Shown here piece by piece: positions 46,593 to 47,435 of a DNA stretch of 47,435 nucleotides. The DNA is from Gemmatimonadota bacterium. GTDB lineage: Bacteria; Gemmatimonadota; Gemmatimonadetes; Gemmatimonadales; Gemmatimonadaceae. Where the stretch lies: assembly GCA_947461225.1 (NCBI GenBank), contig CANHJV010000009.1, positions 1-47,435 on the forward strand, read 5' to 3'. The notes beneath the pieces were generated by a model that made no database searches, had not been told where the DNA came from, and saw nothing but the letters and a program-made list of their open reading frames with translations. Numbering within the stretch: position 1 is the stretch's first letter; each line of letters opens with the position of its first letter. The translations under genes and the position numbers were made by a program.

Positions 46593-47081
46593 ATGCGTAA
46601 GCTTTCCATGCTGGTCGCTGGTGCCATGTTCGCCGTGGCCGCCCCGTCGATCGCGCAGGCGCAGGACAAGGACATCGTCGAGACGGCGGTTGCGGCTGGT
46701 TCGTTCAAGACGCTCGCCAAGCTCCTCACGGACGCTGGCCTGATCGAGACGCTCAAGGGCCCGGGCCCGTTCACGGTGTTCGCCCCGACGGACGAGGCCT
46801 TCGCGAAGGTCCCGGCCGCCACGCTGGCCGCGCTGGGCAAGGACAAGGCCGCGCTGAAGAACGTGCTCCTGTATCATGTCGTCGCCGGTAAGGTGATGGC
46901 GGCCGACGCGCTGAAGCTCGCGGGCAAGGGTGCCAAGACGGTTGAAGGCCAGGAAGCGAAGATCACCGTGATGGGCGGTACGCCGATGATCAACCAGGCG
47001 CACATCGTCAAGACGGACATCGTCGCCAAGAACGGCGTGATCCACGTGATCGACGCGGTGATCCTGCCGCCGGCGAAGTAA
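46593..47081 (+). CDS. Secreted fasciclin-domain protein
   Basis: A 162-residue exported protein with a Sec signal peptide ([22 protein letters not shown], cleavage near AQA) and one fasciclin (FAS1) domain. Conserved H1 and H2 boxes are readable: [17 protein letters not shown] and [15 protein letters not shown], with the YH motif in [15 protein letters not shown]1 domains act in cell adhesion and matrix contacts. ATG 46593 has GGAG at 46580-46583 with 9-nt spacing; the frame open to 46443 is non-coding leader. Strongly biased codons suggest high expression. It ends at a clear intrinsic terminator. Confidence 0.93.
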   Translation: MRKLSMLVAGAMFAVAAPSIAQAQDKDIVETAVAAGSFKTLAKLLTDAGLIETLKGPGPFTVFAPTDEAFAKVPAATLAALGKDKAALKNVLLYHVVAGKVMAADALKLAGKGAKTVEGQEAKITVMGGTPMINQAHIVKTDIVAKNGVIHVIDAVILPPAK

Positions 47082-47124
47082 CTCGGTAACTGCGCAGTAC
47101 GCCGTACAGGGTAAGGAGTTCGGG

Positions 47125-47168
47125 GTAACGCGGGGTGACCATCACGGTTGCCCCGCGTTACTCTTTTT
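47125..47168 (+). terminator. Intrinsic terminator after the fasciclin gene
   Basis: A perfect 11-bp stem GTAACGCGGGG (47125-47135) and CCCCGCGTTAC (47151-47161) around a 15-nt loop, followed by TCTTTTT at 47162-47168. It starts 44 bp after the stop codon and is the most convincing terminator in the window. Confidence 0.92.
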
Positions 47169-47190
47169 CGGACCCTCCTACCCCGGCTTC

Positions 47191-47435
47191 ATGATCGCTT
47201 TCCGTACTCTCGTTGGCGCGGCTGTCCTCGCGGCGCCGTTCGGTCTCCTGGCGCAGAGCGCGGCCCCAAAGGCGCCCGCCGACCTGATCGTCACCAACGC
47301 CCGCGTCTACACGGCCGACGACGCCCGTCCCCTCGTCGAGGCATTCGCGGTACGCGATGGCCGCATCGCCTTCGTAGGCTCGCAGCGGGAAGCCGCGGTG
47401 CTGAGAGGCCCCAACACGCGCGTCGTCGACGCCGG
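47191..47435 (+). CDS. Amidohydrolase family protein, YtcJ-like (3' end cut by window)
   Basis: The first 81 residues of an exported metal-dependent hydrolase. A signal peptide (TLVGAAVLAAPFGLLAQSA) is followed by the N-terminal beta sandwich of amidohydrolases: ADLIVTNARVYTADDARP, AFAVRDGRIAFVGS. This style is common in the YtcJ/amidohydrolase_3 group. The metal-binding HxH would lie beyond the window edge. ATG 47191 comes 23 bp after the fasciclin terminator, so it needs its own promoter. Confidence 0.85.
   Translation, partial: MIAFRTLVGAAVLAAPFGLLAQSAAPKAPADLIVTNARVYTADDARPLVEAFAVRDGRIAFVGSQREAAVLRGPNTRVVDA

Overview
The window is a high-GC bacterial chromosome segment dominated by a large exopolysaccharide (EPS) locus of the exosortase-associated type, followed by methionine-cycle genes and a housekeeping tail. 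A Gemmatimonadota (Gemmatimonas-like) host is my best guess. It rests on recalled gene style: Big_2/IPT lipoproteins, a complete MetH plus a homocysteine methyltransferase-MTHFR fusion, and dense ATGA-coupled operons. No search was possible, so the taxon is inference.

Region by region. 1-4922 (minus): tyrosine autokinase/co-polymerase (Wzc), SLBB export protein, membrane phosphoglycosyl transferase and a nucleotide-sugar dehydrogenase cut by the window edge. 5371-9127 (plus): an NtrC-type sigma-54 activator, a soluble histidine kinase and citrate synthase. 9195-13654 (plus): Wzx-like flippase, two glycosyltransferases and a Wzb-like phosphatase, tightly coupled. 13673-19139 (minus): a coupled five-gene cassette of O-antigen polymerase/ligase, exosortase-type polysaccharide deacetylase, FemAB-like transferase, second deacetylase and ATP-grasp ligase. 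19259-29055: an accessory-looking stretch with glycosyltransferases, a GHL15-like glycoside hydrolase, a surface lipoprotein behind a recognisable cyclic-di-GMP-I (GEMM) riboswitch, two decayed transposase remnants and a methyltransferase. 29242-37509 (minus): EpsI, exosortase, cobalamin-dependent MetH and two glycosyltransferase-like genes. 37697-47435: the homocysteine methyltransferase-MTHFR fusion, an HExxH metallopeptidase lipoprotein, an endonuclease/exonuclease/phosphatase-fold protein, acyl-CoA dehydrogenase, VanZ-like and YggT-like membrane proteins, a fasciclin-domain protein with a clear terminator, and a partial amidohydrolase.

How it fits together. The phosphoglycosyl transferase starts the lipid-linked repeat unit, the glycosyltransferases extend it, Wzx flips it, and the Wzy-like protein polymerises it. 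Wzc, the SLBB protein and the phosphatase set chain length and export. Deacetylases, FemAB and ATP-grasp proteins probably modify the polymer. The exosortase/EpsI pair implies sorting of surface proteins, but no substrate with a PEP-CTERM-like tail is seen here. The riboswitch ties at least one surface lipoprotein to c-di-GMP, the usual motile-to-sessile signal.
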